Shown here: positions 21,642-31,193 of the stretch, one piece after another
Numbering within the stretch: the stretch's first letter is position 1
Layout: each line of letters begins with the position of its first letter
NCBI GenBank assembly: GCA_003402375.1
Contig: QFXJ01000023.1
Location: 1 to 64,000, forward strand
DNA length: 64,000 nt
Direction of reading: 5' to 3'
Origin: Candidatus Nitrotoga sp. CP45
Lineage (GTDB): Bacteria; Pseudomonadota; Gammaproteobacteria; Burkholderiales; Gallionellaceae
Notes under the pieces: model-generated
What the model was told of the DNA's origin: nothing
Databases searched by the model: none
Seen by the model: only the letters and a program-made list of their open reading frames with translations
Translations under genes and position numbers: made by a program

Positions 21642-22244
21642 ATGCGACCAATTCAAAAATATTATTCAGCTTACATTAAGCTACACTTGCTGGCGGCGGG
21701 ATTGCTATTCGCCCACGCAACACACGGCAGCGCGCAAACTTACCAGCCTCTATCCGCCAGCGTGCAAATTTCGTTTAACCATTTCATTTCGGATCAAGCA
21801 TCACCCAAACTGACATTCGCAGCGCAACGTGAGTACGACACTTGGTTGAATAATACATCGCGCCGCTTGGAGAAACACATTCCAGACGCGAGTGACCGCG
21901 TAGATTTCCTCAGAACTGTCTATTACGAAGCCACGCGTGCCGGATTAGATCCACAATTGGTATTAGGATTAATTCAAGTAGAAAGTGGTTTCAAGAAATA
22001 TGCCGTCTCCAGCGTGGGAGCAAGAGGATACATGCAAGTCATGCCGTTTTGGCTGAATCTCATCGGTCAACGCGAGGGTAATTTGTTTCACCTACGCACT
22101 AACCTGCGGTATGGTTGTATCATTTTGCGCCACTACCTCGACATGGAGAAAGGTAACCTTTACCGCGCTCTGGGGCGCTATAACGGCAGTTTAGGCAATC
22201 CGGAATACCCCAACTTGGTCAATGCCGCATGGCACAAACGCTGA
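21642..22244 (+). CDS. Periplasmic lytic transglycosylase (SLT domain)
   Basis: A 200-residue exported murein hydrolase. The first 32 residues form a signal peptide (hydrophobic HLLAAGLLFAHA, cleavage near GSAQ). The SLT domain fills the C-terminal half with catalytic Glu in GLIQVESGF, then SSVGARGYMQVMP and the ALGRYNGS motif of family 1 lytic transglycosylases. The short N-terminal part has no known domain. ATG at 21642 lacks a strong ribosome site. It stands alone, facing away from the sdh operon; role in cell-wall turnover is inferred from the domain. Confidence 0.88.
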   Translation: MRPIQKYYSAYIKLHLLAAGLLFAHATHGSAQTYQPLSASVQISFNHFISDQASPKLTFAAQREYDTWLNNTSRRLEKHIPDASDRVDFLRTVYYEATRAGLDPQLVLGLIQVESGFKKYAVSSVGARGYMQVMPFWLNLIGQREGNLFHLRTNLRYGCIILRHYLDMEKGNLYRALGRYNGSLGNPEYPNLVNAAWHKR

Positions 22245-22640
22245 AATCTGTCACACCACATAGCCAGTCCCTAAAATTAACAACGGTTCCAATTAAATAT
22301 TAGTCCCATTATTAATACTCAACTCCATTCCATCTGACAGGCCCCGAAAAACACCTCAAACCTTAAATAACCAAGAGTTTTACCGTCTTGCCATCCGGTC
22401 ATCAAACTGGATCGTAAACCGATTTAGTGCCGCTTTTTAATTGCGAAACATATCGCTTATGTCTTGCTAGTATCATAGATTACCCCAATCCCCTGATTGC
22501 CTAAACTCACATTTACAATACAATTATTTACCCCTGTTGCTCTACTCTCTTTTCAAGACATCCTGCTTTCGGACGTAACATAAGGGATATGAAACCCATT
22601 ATCCCTAAATGTTTTCTCAATCTGATTAAAGTTAATCATT
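22245..22640. other. Intergenic stretch left of the IS30 element
   Basis: About 396 bases with no convincing gene, RNA or terminator. It runs from the transglycosylase stop to the left end of the IS30-family element, whose insertion may have displaced a former neighbour of fur. Confidence 0.4.
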
Positions 22641-22641
22641 A

Positions 22642-22666
22642 GGCGGATTCAAGTTCGAAGTGCAAC
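22642..22666 (+). repeat. Left terminal inverted repeat of the IS30 element
   Basis: Begins GGCGGATTCAAG and ends GAAGTGCAAC. It matches the solo repeat at 23789-23814 (inverted) more closely than the element's own right repeat. Confidence 0.85.
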
Positions 22667-22668
22667 AG

Positions 22669-23643
22669 CTATGCTGGCTTGGTGTAGCGCATCTCCACCC
22701 CGAATAATACTTCATGCGGTGATCTGAAACCCAGCACTTTGCGTGGCCGGTGGTTGAGTCGTTCTACCGCTCGCTGCACTTGCTCCTCGGTAACGTCAAT
22801 CAACTCCATACCTTTGGGGAAGTACTGCCGGATTAGCCCATTACTGTTCTCGTTCAGACCTCGCTCCCAGGAACGGTAGGGGTGCGCGAAATAGATCGCA
22901 GCCTGAAGTTCTGCTGCGATGCTTTCATGCCCTGCAAACTCTTTGCCGTTATCGAATGTAATGGTGTGGCATTTGTCCTTATGGGGACTCAGCAAACTCG
23001 TTGTCACAGCCGTTACACCCTCGGCATGTTTGCTGCGTATGTGCCCCGCCAACACATAGCGCGACTTCCTTTAAGCCAGTGTAACCAGCCCACCTTTGTG
23101 ATTCTTGCCGATAACGGTATCACCCTCCCAATCACCCATACGCGTCTTTTGATCAACGATTGCCGGACGTTCATCAATACTGACACGGTTCTTGATAATG
23201 CCTCGCCGTTCTTGCCCACTTGCATATCGCTTACGGCGTGGTTTCTGGCAACGCAAATGCTGGTACAGGTCACTTCCATCCCGTTTGTCTGCATAGACAT
23301 GCCGGTAAATCGCCTCATGGCTGATCTGCAATTCGCCTTCCAGCTCAAGCTGACTGGCGGCTTGTTCTAGGCTGAGGTCTTCCCGGATCAACCTCTCGAC
23401 TTCCGCCCAGCTATCCGATGAGAATTGCTTGTCATTGATACAGGCTTGCTTGCGCTCATCACGTAACAATTGCGCCTGTTTTGGCCGCCAGCCGCGTTGA
23501 TCTTTGTTTCGCCTAAACTCTCGTGAAATCGTCGATTTGTCCACGCCCATCTTTTGGGCAATCCGAGTTTGATTCAAACCCGCTTGTTTCAATCCGTAAA
23601 TCTGATATCGTTGCCCGCTGGTGAGCTGCTTATATTTCTTCAT
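22669..23643 (-). pseudogene. IS30-family transposase with an in-frame stop
   Basis: Read from ATG at 23643 on the minus strand the frame gives a 324-residue IS30-type transposase. The N-terminal helix-turn-helix (QRYQIYGLKQAGLNQTRIA) and a second one are followed by the DDE catalytic core (MGDWEGDTVIG, TFDNGKEF, HPYRSWERGLNENSNG). At 23073-23071 a single TAA replaces the Glu expected in the family stretch VTLxERKSR; both sides are in the same frame and otherwise intact, so one substitution explains the break. The first Asp is on the N-terminal part and the second Asp and Glu on the C-terminal part, so neither fragment could be active alone. Confidence 0.9.
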
Positions 23644-23716
23644 CTGTGCTCCTTTTACTTGGTCGTTTAAGTGGTTCGATATTAACGTAGCTCGCCACCT
23701 AAATTTACTTACAAAA

Positions 23717-23741
23717 GTTGCACTTCAGAGTTGAATCCGCC
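23717..23741 (-). repeat. Right terminal inverted repeat of the IS30 element
   Basis: Inverted relative to 22642-22666 with the same outer 11 and inner 10 bases and a different four-base centre (CTCT against GTTC). Confidence 0.8.
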
Positions 23742-23788
23742 AATTACTATCCAAAGTGAAGAAGGGTTACACTAAATTAGCATTAGTT

Positions 23789-23814
23789 ATTGCACTTCGA
23801 ACTTGAATCCGTCC
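23789..23814 (-). repeat. Solo copy of the IS30 terminal repeat
   Basis: On the minus strand it reads GGACGGATTC AAGTTCGAAG and on, matching the left repeat at all but about two positions, including the GTTC centre. It lies outside the element as bounded here. It may be the end of an older copy or a target, since IS30 elements are known to insert next to sequences resembling their own ends. Confidence 0.7.
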
Positions 23815-23934
23815 ATCAAGAAAGGCCTGACAGGCAACCATTTCTGGCATGATACAAATATGAATGGCAAAATATTCGCGCAACGCACTTCTCAAAGAAT
23901 GAAGCTAGACTAAATAATTTTAAAGGACAACCTT

Positions 23935-24360
23935 ATGACTACGCCAAACCACCTCAAGACTGTCGGCCTCAAAACTACGCTACCGCGCCTGAAAATCCTC
24001 AACCTGTTCGAAAATGCCGAGGTACGGCACTTAAGCGCCGAAGATGTTTATAAAATGCTTATCGGAGAAGGGCTCGATGTTGGTCTGGCAACGGTATATC
24101 GTGTACTTACACAATTCGAGCAAGCGGGACTACTTGTCCGTCACCACTTTGAAACTGGCAAAGCGGTATTCGAACTTAATAAAGGTGAGCACCATGACCA
24201 TTTAATATGTCTGCAATGTGGCCGGGTTGAAGAGTTCCACGACTCCGCAATCGAAAAACGCCAAATAAAAATTGCCGATGAACTTGGTTTCACGATCCGT
24301 GACCACGCGCTTTACCTTTATGCTGACTGTACTAAAGTCAATTGCCCAAACAAGGCATGA
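23935..24360 (+). CDS. fur: Ferric uptake regulator Fur
   Basis: A 141-residue iron-responsive repressor. The N-terminal winged helix (about 10-85, [24 protein letters not shown]) precedes the metal-binding and dimerisation domain with [11 protein letters not shown] and the second cysteine pair region CTKVNC near the C-terminus. AAAGGA lies just before ATG at 23935. The gene stands next to the ferric importer fbpABC, whose promoter has a Fur box. Iron-bound Fur should repress that operon. The IS30 element ends about 190 bases upstream. Confidence 0.95.
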   Translation: MTTPNHLKTVGLKTTLPRLKILNLFENAEVRHLSAEDVYKMLIGEGLDVGLATVYRVLTQFEQAGLLVRHHFETGKAVFELNKGEHHDHLICLQCGRVEEFHDSAIEKRQIKIADELGFTIRDHALYLYADCTKVNCPNKA

Positions 24361-24430
24361 GCGCAAAGTAAGCATTGAATTAAGCGTGGCTCAAATCCGC
24401 TGCCCACCTAAATGCAAGAACAAGCTTGCT

Positions 24431-25516
24431 TCATGATGCGGCATTTTTAATTTTGGGAAAAACCACCACATGATCCACCTCCAAACGGATCCCGATCCAC
24501 TCACCAATGGCATGGTTATGGTGGCTCGGTACCAGGGAAAGCACGCGGTTGCCGCCAGGCAGGCGCAAGGTATAAAGAATATCCGCACCGCGAAACGCTT
24601 TGTGCTCAACTTGGGCTAACAGGGAACTTGCGTCGTCATGGATAATATCGTCCGGGCGTAGCAATACCTCCACCTCACACCCCTTTCTGTTGCTACCATC
24701 GTGACAATCTACCGTAGAGTAAGCACCAGGAATTTTGCTATACAGTGAACCCAACTCGATTTCAACCTGGTTAGCGTTAAGTAACTTCCCGGGCAGAAAA
24801 ACGCCTTTACCAACGAAATCCGCAACGAAACGGTTCTTAGGCAGATGATACAAATTGTAGGCTTTGTCCCACTGCTGAATCTCGCCATCATGCATTACGC
24901 CTATCATGTCGCCCATGGCGAAGGCTTCATGCTGATCGTGAGTGACGATAATAGCGGTAGCGCCCTGCTGCTTGAGTATATCGCGCACCTCTAGCGAAAG
25001 TCGTTCGCGTAGCTCAACATCCAGATTGGAAAATGGCTCGTCCATCAACAATAGGTTTGGGCAAGGCGCTAGCGCGCGAGCCAATGCCACGCGTTGCTGC
25101 TGGCCACCGGAAAGTTCATGCGGATAAGCTTGGCCACTCCCTTCCAGACCTACTGTTTGCAACAATTCTTCCACACGCTTATTGCGTTCGGTGCGGGATT
25201 GCCCATGCAAGCCAAAGCTCACGTTGGCGGCTACATTCAAATGCGGAAACAGGGCATAGTCCTGGAATACCATGCCTATACGACGCTTCTCGGCAGGAAT
25301 AATAAAACCGGGTGCACTCACCCGCTCACCATTAAGCACAATTTCACCACCCGTAATAGGCTCGAATCCGGCGATAGCGCGGAGCACAGTGGTCTTGCCA
25401 CACCCTGACGGGCCAAGCAGACAACCTATATCGCCAGTATTAAGCGCAAAGGAGAGGTCGCGCAATACTCTGCGTGCAGCGTAGGACTGACTGACATGTT
25501 TAAGTTCAAGCAGCAT
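24431..25516 (-). CDS. fbpC: Ferric iron ABC transporter, ATP-binding protein
   Basis: A 361-residue ATPase that powers ferric iron import. Walker A GPSGCGKTT lies near residue 35, the signature LSGGQQQRVALARAL near 135, and Walker B LLLMDEPFSNLD follows. The C-terminal third is a TOBE-type regulatory domain. Length fits the FbpC/FutC group. It follows fbpB after 165 non-coding bases, so it may be partly uncoupled from it, and faces fur tail to tail. Confidence 0.9.
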   Translation of the reverse strand: MLLELKHVSQSYAARRVLRDLSFALNTGDIGCLLGPSGCGKTTVLRAIAGFEPITGGEIVLNGERVSAPGFIIPAEKRRIGMVFQDYALFPHLNVAANVSFGLHGQSRTERNKRVEELLQTVGLEGSGQAYPHELSGGQQQRVALARALAPCPNLLLMDEPFSNLDVELRERLSLEVRDILKQQGATAIIVTHDQHEAFAMGDMIGVMHDGEIQQWDKAYNLYHLPKNRFVADFVGKGVFLPGKLLNANQVEIELGSLYSKIPGAYSTVDCHDGSNRKGCEVEVLLRPDDIIHDDASSLLAQVEHKAFRGADILYTLRLPGGNRVLSLVPSHHNHAIGEWIGIRLEVDHVVVFPKIKNAAS

Positions 25517-25681
25517 GATAAGTAGTCTTCAATTTTCTTTTGTATTTATTCAACCAGATAGCCATAAACTCAGAACCCCCCCCCAAGAATCGAGAACATT
25601 AAAAATTTCCTCTAACCTTGTTTTATGGAATCAAGATGCCTTGCCCTGCCTTTGTTTAAACCTAAACTCAACACACAGGAA

Positions 25682-27328
25682 TTATTTTGAACGATATTTA
25701 GTCAGCACAACGACTGGTGCCAGCCCAGCCAGTACCAGCGCCACAGCGGGTAGTGCAGCTCGGTTCCACTCGCCTCCCGAGGTCATCTCGAACACCCGCA
25801 CTGCCAGCGTATCCCATCCAAACGGTCGAGTCATCAGCGTAATCGGCATTTCTTTCATCACGTCCACAAATACCAGCGCCGCCGCCGTTAAAAGGCCGCC
25901 ACGCAACATTGGTAAATGCACCCGGGCAATTAAGTTGACACCAGATACGCCCAGGCTCCGCGCTGCCTCATCCACGCTACGGGTAATACGATGCATTTGA
26001 CTTTCTATTGGACTGTGGGCCACCGCCAAAAAGCGGACTAGATATGCCAGAAGCATTACCATCAAAGAACCTTGCAACAGCGGCGACTGCACCCAACCCG
26101 CAGCCACGAATTGATTATCCAGCCACGCCACCGGAATAAAAACGCCCACCGCTAGCACCGCCCCCGGTAGCGCATAACCAATAGTGGCGATACGTGCCGT
26201 CACACGCAACAACAAACCAGGGTGCTGGCGCGCGCTATAGCTCAATAATAAGGCAACTGCTCCTGCCAATAGTGCAGCAAAACCGGCCAACGCCAATGAA
26301 TGCCAGAAAAAATCCAGGTAGCGTGCATCTAAATCTTGCTCCACCACTTCTGACGCCCACAGCAGTAACTGAGTGACCGGTATGATAAATCCGAGTGCCA
26401 GCACTGCCAGGCAAAAACCGGCAGCCAACCAAGCCCGAGCACCCGTAAGCAGAATGCGAGCCTGGACGCTGTGTTTGCCAGTCTGAGTATAGTGCATGCG
26501 TGTGCGGGTCTGCTGCTCTGCCAATAACACCACCAACACGAACACAATTAGCAGTGAAGCTAGTTGCGAAGCGGCTTGGAGCGAAAACAGCGAGAACCAC
26601 GCTTTATAGATAGCGGTGGTGAACGTGTCGTAGTTGAACACCGCCACGGTGCCAAAATCCGCCAAGGTTTCCATCAGGGCCAACATCACGCCGCCAACAA
26701 TCCAAGGCCGCGCCATCGGCAAGGCCACCCGAAAAAATCCGACTTCAGGCGACAGTCCAAGGGACTGTGCCACCTCCAGTGCGTGTTTACCTTGGGTGAG
26801 AAAGGCATTTCTAGCAATCAGATAAACATAGGGGTAGAGCGCCAATGTCATCACCGCGATAACGCCACCGCTCGAGCGGATCGGCGGAAACTCAATCGGC
26901 CCCCACCATTCTCGCGCCAGGGTTTGTACCGGCCCGGTAAAGTCAAGCAAACCGATAGCGACAAATGCCGTCACATAGGCAGGAATCGCCAGCGGCAATA
27001 ATAGTGCCCAAGAAAACTGCCTGCGTCCTGGAAACTCACATACAGCCGTGAGCCACGCTAGGGAAACCCCAATTATCGCCACACCCAATCCCACCCCCAA
27101 TACTAGCCAAAAGGTATTGGTAAGCAATTGCGGTAATTGGTATTCCACCAGATGCGTCCAGATTTCCCGTTCCAGTGTTAGCAATGAACTAAGCACTACA
27201 ACAACCGGAACCAAGGTGAGCATAGCAATTAGCAGTGCCGCTAGAACCCAACCACTGGACAAGCGGAACTTAAAAATAAAAGCGCCCGCTATGGGCGCTT
27301 TTTCAAAAGACATAGGCAATCGCTGCAT
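25682..27328 (-). CDS. fbpB: Ferric iron ABC transporter, permease protein
   Basis: A 548-residue inner-membrane protein with about 12 transmembrane helices in two homologous halves, each with a binding-protein-dependent transport (EAA) loop (EVAQSLGLSPEVGFFRVALP and the later EAARSLGVSGVNLIARVHLP). This two-in-one arrangement is typical of FbpB. ATG at 27328 lies eight bases after fbpA. A terminator-like hairpin covers codons about 10-17, so the true start could lie a little downstream, or transcription may be attenuated here. Confidence 0.92.
   Translation of the reverse strand: MQRLPMSFEKAPIAGAFIFKFRLSSGWVLAALLIAMLTLVPVVVVLSSLLTLEREIWTHLVEYQLPQLLTNTFWLVLGVGLGVAIIGVSLAWLTAVCEFPGRRQFSWALLLPLAIPAYVTAFVAIGLLDFTGPVQTLAREWWGPIEFPPIRSSGGVIAVMTLALYPYVYLIARNAFLTQGKHALEVAQSLGLSPEVGFFRVALPMARPWIVGGVMLALMETLADFGTVAVFNYDTFTTAIYKAWFSLFSLQAASQLASLLIVFVLVVLLAEQQTRTRMHYTQTGKHSVQARILLTGARAWLAAGFCLAVLALGFIIPVTQLLLWASEVVEQDLDARYLDFFWHSLALAGFAALLAGAVALLLSYSARQHPGLLLRVTARIATIGYALPGAVLAVGVFIPVAWLDNQFVAAGWVQSPLLQGSLMVMLLAYLVRFLAVAHSPIESQMHRITRSVDEAARSLGVSGVNLIARVHLPMLRGGLLTAAALVFVDVMKEMPITLMTRPFGWDTLAVRVFEMTSGGEWNRAALPAVALVLAGLAPVVVLTKYRSK
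27271..27301 (-). terminator. Intra-operon terminator-like hairpin at the 5' end of fbpB
   Basis: On the minus strand a perfect nine-base stem AAAGCGCCC / GGGCGCTTT with a five-base loop (27301-27279) is followed by TATTTTTAA (27278-27270). It has all features of a Rho-independent terminator, yet lies about 36 bases past the fbpA stop and within the assigned fbpB coding region. It could lower fbpBC expression relative to the binding protein FbpA. Confidence 0.65.
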
Positions 27329-27336
27329 TTAGCTAT

Positions 27337-28365
27337 TTATTTATAATTGGCACGATCCATTAATTTAACTGCAGCGGCTTGCAACTCACCTGCTTTAACC
27401 ACGTTAAGGGGGTTTTGCTTAAATTCACCCCAGGCCGCAACCGTAGCATCAGGCTTCACCTTGGGGTTGACCGGATACTCCATGTTTATATCAGCAAACA
27501 GATTCTGCGCTTTTTCCGAGGACAGCCACTCAAGGAACTTAACCGCCTCCGCTTGATGTTTAGCATGGCGAGTAATGCCTGCGCCGGAAATATTCACGTG
27601 CACCCCACTGCCTTTCGTATCCTGATTTGGCCAGAAAATCGCAAGCGGAAGATTAGGTTTTTTCTTCGTCAGACCGCCAAAATAGTAAGTGTTAACCACC
27701 GTTATATCGCACTGGCCGGCGGCCACTGCGGCCATCGCTCGGGCATCGTCGGATATAGGAGAGGTGGCGAGGTTAGCCACCCAAGATTTTATGATCTGCT
27801 CAGTTTTAGGCTCACCATATTCCTGAATCATCATCGCCACCAACGATTGGTTATACACCGTCTTCGAAGTGCGCAAACATAAGCGCCCTTTCCACTTTGG
27901 ATTACCCAAATCTTCATAGGTAGAAAGAGCAACTGGTTTCACTTTATCCTTGTTGTAAATGATGGTGCGGGCTCGCACCGACAAACCGAACCACTGGTTA
28001 GCCGGGTCACGCAGATGGGCGGGAACATTATCTAACAGCGTCTTGGATTGCACTGGCTGCAACAACCCCAAATTGGTTGCTTGCCACAGGTTACCGGCAT
28101 CTACCGTAATCAGCATATCGGCAGGAGTATTAGCCCCCTCCGCTTTGAGCTTTTGTAATAACGCTCCTTCCTTGTCAGTGAGGAACTTGATGCTGGTGCC
28201 GGTTTCTTTAGTGTAGGCGTCGAATAGCGGCTTGATGAGCTGCTCGTTACGGGCCGTATAAACTACAATTTCATTAGCCGCGTAAGTAGTCATTGCCACT
28301 GTTAGCATGGTAGTAGCAGCAAGAATGCAGAGAAAACGATGCAAAAACGACAGGCGTTTGTCCAT
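27337..28365 (-). CDS. fbpA: Ferric iron ABC transporter, periplasmic iron-binding protein
   Basis: A 342-residue periplasmic protein that hands ferric iron to FbpBC. The first 29 residues form a signal peptide (CILAATTMLTVAMTTYAA). The mature part starts NEIVVYTARNEQL, and the tandem tyrosines that bind iron in this family appear as NTYYFGG near residue 225. Length fits FbpA/FutA. First gene of fbpABC; a Fur box lies 78-92 bases upstream. Confidence 0.94.
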   Translation of the reverse strand: MDKRLSFLHRFLCILAATTMLTVAMTTYAANEIVVYTARNEQLIKPLFDAYTKETGTSIKFLTDKEGALLQKLKAEGANTPADMLITVDAGNLWQATNLGLLQPVQSKTLLDNVPAHLRDPANQWFGLSVRARTIIYNKDKVKPVALSTYEDLGNPKWKGRLCLRTSKTVYNQSLVAMMIQEYGEPKTEQIIKSWVANLATSPISDDARAMAAVAAGQCDITVVNTYYFGGLTKKKPNLPLAIFWPNQDTKGSGVHVNISGAGITRHAKHQAEAVKFLEWLSSEKAQNLFADINMEYPVNPKVKPDATVAAWGEFKQNPLNVVKAGELQAAAVKLMDRANYK

Positions 28366-28442
28366 TTTTATAAACTCCGAAGTGTCAATTAGACAAATTA
28401 CTAAAGATAAAAAATACCGAGTAAGCGCTAGTTAACCATAAA

Positions 28443-28457
28443 TGATAATAATTATCA
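28443..28457 (-). promoter_or_regulatory. Fur box upstream of fbpA
   Basis: A perfect 7-1-7 palindrome TGATAAT-A-ATTATCA, matching the Fur consensus. On the minus strand its TTGATA could act as a -35 element with TTAACT 17 bases downstream as -10, so Fur binding would block RNA polymerase. The neighbouring fur gene supplies the regulator. Confidence 0.85.
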
Positions 28458-28504
28458 AACGCGATAAAAACATATTTCTTGTTATGGGTCCTTAATCATA
28501 GCTG

Positions 28505-28640
28505 GGTACACGGCGCTCGCAATGAAAGTCTTTAATTACACCTTCTGTTGCAACAAGTTCTTGATAAAAAGAAAGCGTGCTTTCCTCACACGCTTACGGT
28601 CTTGCACAGCTTTAGAAACGTTTTGAAGTGCTGAAACAAT
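28505..28640 (-). pseudogene. Relic of an IS481-type transposase (N-terminal part)
   Basis: The minus strand reads ALQNVSKA, then degenerate codons and RFLFIKNLLQQ, and after a frameshift a stretch resembling ERRVPS. This follows the helix-turn-helix and linker of IS481-family transposases. The DNA aligns with the second relic near 38630-38690, sharing AGTTCTTGAT, AAAGCGT, TCTTGCA and ACGTT at the same spacing. Too short and broken to function. Confidence 0.5.
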
Positions 28641-28647
28641 GGGCATA

Positions 28648-28667
28648 CCACGCTATATTTAGCGTGG
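28648..28667. repeat. Perfect hairpin downstream of rppH
   Basis: CCACGCTA-TATT-TAGCGTGG, an eight-base perfect stem. It lies about 110 bases after the rppH stop and has no clear T tract on either strand, so a terminator role is uncertain. Confidence 0.35.
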
Positions 28668-28774
28668 CTTCTTAATATTGTGATCGATCAATCCACTATT
28701 GGGAATGAACGCTCAATGGAATTGATTCTCAACCTGTCACTTGGCGCGCAACACTTCGAAAGTAGGTTGGTAAC

Positions 28775-29299
28775 TCAAAATTTATTAGCGATTTTTTTAG
28801 CCGCACCCCAACCAGAAAAATTATTAGCTGGCGGCAAATAACGTACTAACTCATTCAATGCCAAACGATAGACATCCCTTTTAAACTCGATCACACTTTC
28901 CATCTCAACCCAGTAATCGTTCCAACGCCAAGCATCAAACTCGGGGTGAACGGAAGCGCGCAAACAGACATCACAATCGCGTCCAACCAGCCGCAGCAAA
29001 AACCATATTTGCTTCTGCCCCTTGTAACTACCACGCCACTCACGTTTAACCCAATGTTGCGGCACCTCATAACGTATCCACTCACGCGTACGGCCAAGTA
29101 TTTGAACATGACAAGACTGCAAACCTACCTCTTCCTGCAATTCGCGATACATCGCTTGTTCCGGTGTTTCACCACACTGAATGCCACCTTGCGGGAATTG
29201 CCACGCATGCTGCCTGATGCGCTTACCCCAGAATACCTGATTCTTAGCGTTGGACAGAATGATGCCGACGTTGGGGCGATAACCATCCCGATCAATCAT
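28775..29299 (-). CDS. rppH: RNA pyrophosphohydrolase RppH
   Basis: A 174-residue Nudix hydrolase that removes pyrophosphate from the 5' end of mRNA and so starts RNase E-dependent decay. The start [14 protein letters not shown] is the family's usual N-terminus, with AGGTGG upstream of ATG 29299; a longer in-frame start adds unrelated residues. The Nudix box runs through [17 protein letters not shown] and QEEVGL (about residues 37-59). It is divergent from proS, an arrangement common in this class. Confidence 0.93.
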   Translation of the reverse strand: MIDRDGYRPNVGIILSNAKNQVFWGKRIRQHAWQFPQGGIQCGETPEQAMYRELQEEVGLQSCHVQILGRTREWIRYEVPQHWVKREWRGSYKGQKQIWFLLRLVGRDCDVCLRASVHPEFDAWRWNDYWVEMESVIEFKRDVYRLALNELVRYLPPANNFSGWGAAKKIANKF

Positions 29300-29450
29300 C
29301 TTCGCCACCTGTTTAATTAATTTACATAGGGTAGATTTTTTCACATTTCACACCATATTGAAAGCCGTCTCATCACAATCGGTACAGCATGCTTACTTCG
29401 TTCGCTGTAAAATCAACACTCTGATAATTCGATTTGGCAAACATACCATC

Positions 29451-31163
29451 ATGCGCGTTTCACAATTTTTCATCTCCACTCAGAAAGAAGCTCCCTCCGA
29501 AGCCGAACTAGTCAGTCATCGTTTGATGTTACGTGCTGGCTACATCAAGAAACTAGCCAGCGGCCTGTACACTTGGATGCCGTTGGGTCTACGCGTGTTG
29601 CGAAAAGTGGAAGCCGTGGTACGCGAGGAAATGAATAATGGGGGCGGCATTGAGCTGCTAATGCCCGCCGTACAGCCAGCCGAACTTTGGCAAGAAACTG
29701 GACGGTGGGAAATATTTGGGCCGCAAATGCTCAAAATTAAAGATCGCCATGACAATCTATTTTGTTTTGGCCCCACTCACGAAGAAGTTATTACTGACAT
29801 TGCACGCCGTGAAATAAAAAGTTACCGTCAGTTACCCGTAAATTTCTACCAAATCCAGACCAAGTTCCGGGATGAGGTGCGTCCCCGTTTTGGTGTGATG
29901 CGTGCACGCGAATTTGTAATGAAAGATGCTTATTCATTCCATGCCAGCTTCAGCAGCCTAGAACAAACCTACCAAGTAATGTATGACACATACAGCCGCA
30001 TTTTCACCCGTCTTGGCCTCCAATTCCGGGCCGTTGCGGCGGATACAGGCGCCATTGGCGGCAGTGGCTCGCATGAATTCCATGTGTTAGCCGATTCAGG
30101 CGAAGACGGGTTAGCATTCTGTCCCACTTCCGATTATGCCGCCAATGTGGAACTGGCTGAGGCCATCGCACCAAGCACTTTACGCGCGACTGCTAGCGAA
30201 ACATTACAAAAAGTCATTACACCCGGACAAAAATCCATCGAAAGCGTCGCCACTTTCTTGAATGTGACGCCGCAACAAGTACTAAAGGCAATCGCCGTGA
30301 TGGATGCCGGTAGCAACTTTACCCTGCTTCTGCTGCGCGGAGACCATATGCTGAACGAAATCAAGACAACCAAGATCCTAGGCGAATTCCGTTTCGCCAG
30401 CGACGATGAAATCCATCAGAACATGGGCTGCCGTACCGGTTACATCGGCCCGGTCAATGCGGTCGTGCGAATCTTGGCTGATCATGCTGCTGCTGCCATG
30501 AGTAATTTTGTATGCGGGGCCAATGACGACGGCTTTCACTACATTCACGCAAACTTTGGACGCGACATCAGCTTGGACGAAACCAATGTGCATGACCTCC
30601 GCAACGTGGTTACCGGTGACCCCAGCCCCGATGGAAAAGGCACGCTGGAACTCTGTCGCGGTATCGAAGTTGGCCACATTTTCCAGTTGCGCACCACGTA
30701 TTCCGAAGCGCTCAATGCTAATTACCTTGATGAAAACGGCAAATCTCAACCTATTGAAATGGGTTGTTATGGTATCGGAGTTTCGCGCATCGTCGCTGCC
30801 GCAATAGAGCAGAATTATGACGATCGTGGAATTACTCTGCCTGCTGCCATGGCTCCGTTCCAAGTGGCACTTGCCCCAATCGGCATCAATAAGAGCGAAG
30901 CCGTGCGCCTAGCGACAGAGCAACTTTATGCTGATATTGGCGCGGCAGGGATTGAGGTATTGCTTGACGACCGTAACGAACGCCCAGGCGTAATGTTTGC
31001 TGATATAGAACTCATCGGTATCCCACATCGTATCGTAATTGGAGATCGCGGTCTTAGCCAAGAAGTGCCTATGGTTGAGTACAAGGGACGGCGCGATGAA
31101 GAAGCGCAACAAATCCCGTTGCAAGATATTGTTAAATTCGTGCAATTAACCTCACTTCAATAA
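29451..31163 (+). CDS. proS: Prolyl-tRNA synthetase (bacterial type)
   Basis: A 570-residue class II synthetase that charges tRNA-Pro. It begins [19 protein letters not shown], the family's N-terminus, so I start at 29451 and not at upstream in-frame codons. Class II motif 2 [17 protein letters not shown] and motif 3 GCYGIGVSR are present, with the editing insertion (INS) domain between them (about 225-385), followed by the anticodon-binding domain. Length is normal. Confidence 0.96.
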   Translation: MRVSQFFISTQKEAPSEAELVSHRLMLRAGYIKKLASGLYTWMPLGLRVLRKVEAVVREEMNNGGGIELLMPAVQPAELWQETGRWEIFGPQMLKIKDRHDNLFCFGPTHEEVITDIARREIKSYRQLPVNFYQIQTKFRDEVRPRFGVMRAREFVMKDAYSFHASFSSLEQTYQVMYDTYSRIFTRLGLQFRAVAADTGAIGGSGSHEFHVLADSGEDGLAFCPTSDYAANVELAEAIAPSTLRATASETLQKVITPGQKSIESVATFLNVTPQQVLKAIAVMDAGSNFTLLLLRGDHMLNEIKTTKILGEFRFASDDEIHQNMGCRTGYIGPVNAVVRILADHAAAAMSNFVCGANDDGFHYIHANFGRDISLDETNVHDLRNVVTGDPSPDGKGTLELCRGIEVGHIFQLRTTYSEALNANYLDENGKSQPIEMGCYGIGVSRIVAAAIEQNYDDRGITLPAAMAPFQVALAPIGINKSEAVRLATEQLYADIGAAGIEVLLDDRNERPGVMFADIELIGIPHRIVIGDRGLSQEVPMVEYKGRRDEEAQQIPLQDIVKFVQLTSLQ

Positions 31164-31193
31164 AATTACTATTTAATACAAATGGAGATAGAT

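Larger units (their letters stand above)
22641..23742 (-). mobile_element. IS30-family insertion sequence with related terminal repeats
   Basis: An element of about 1,102 bases containing one IS30-type transposase gene (interrupted). Terminal inverted repeats of 25 bases lie at 22642-22666 and 23717-23741; they agree except in a four-base block in the middle. If one more base is included at each end, the flanking ATT at 22638-22640 and 23743-23745 is a three-base target duplication, as expected for IS30. A third repeat copy lies 47 bases further right (23789-23814). Confidence 0.85.

Noticed and set aside
22669-23643. Programmed frameshift in the IS30 transposase
   Set aside because: Both halves are in the same frame; a single in-frame TAA is the only break.
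28785-29344. Longer rppH starting at 29344
   Set aside because: The extra 15 residues are not seen in the family and ATG 29299 has the better ribosome site and the canonical MIDRDGYR start.
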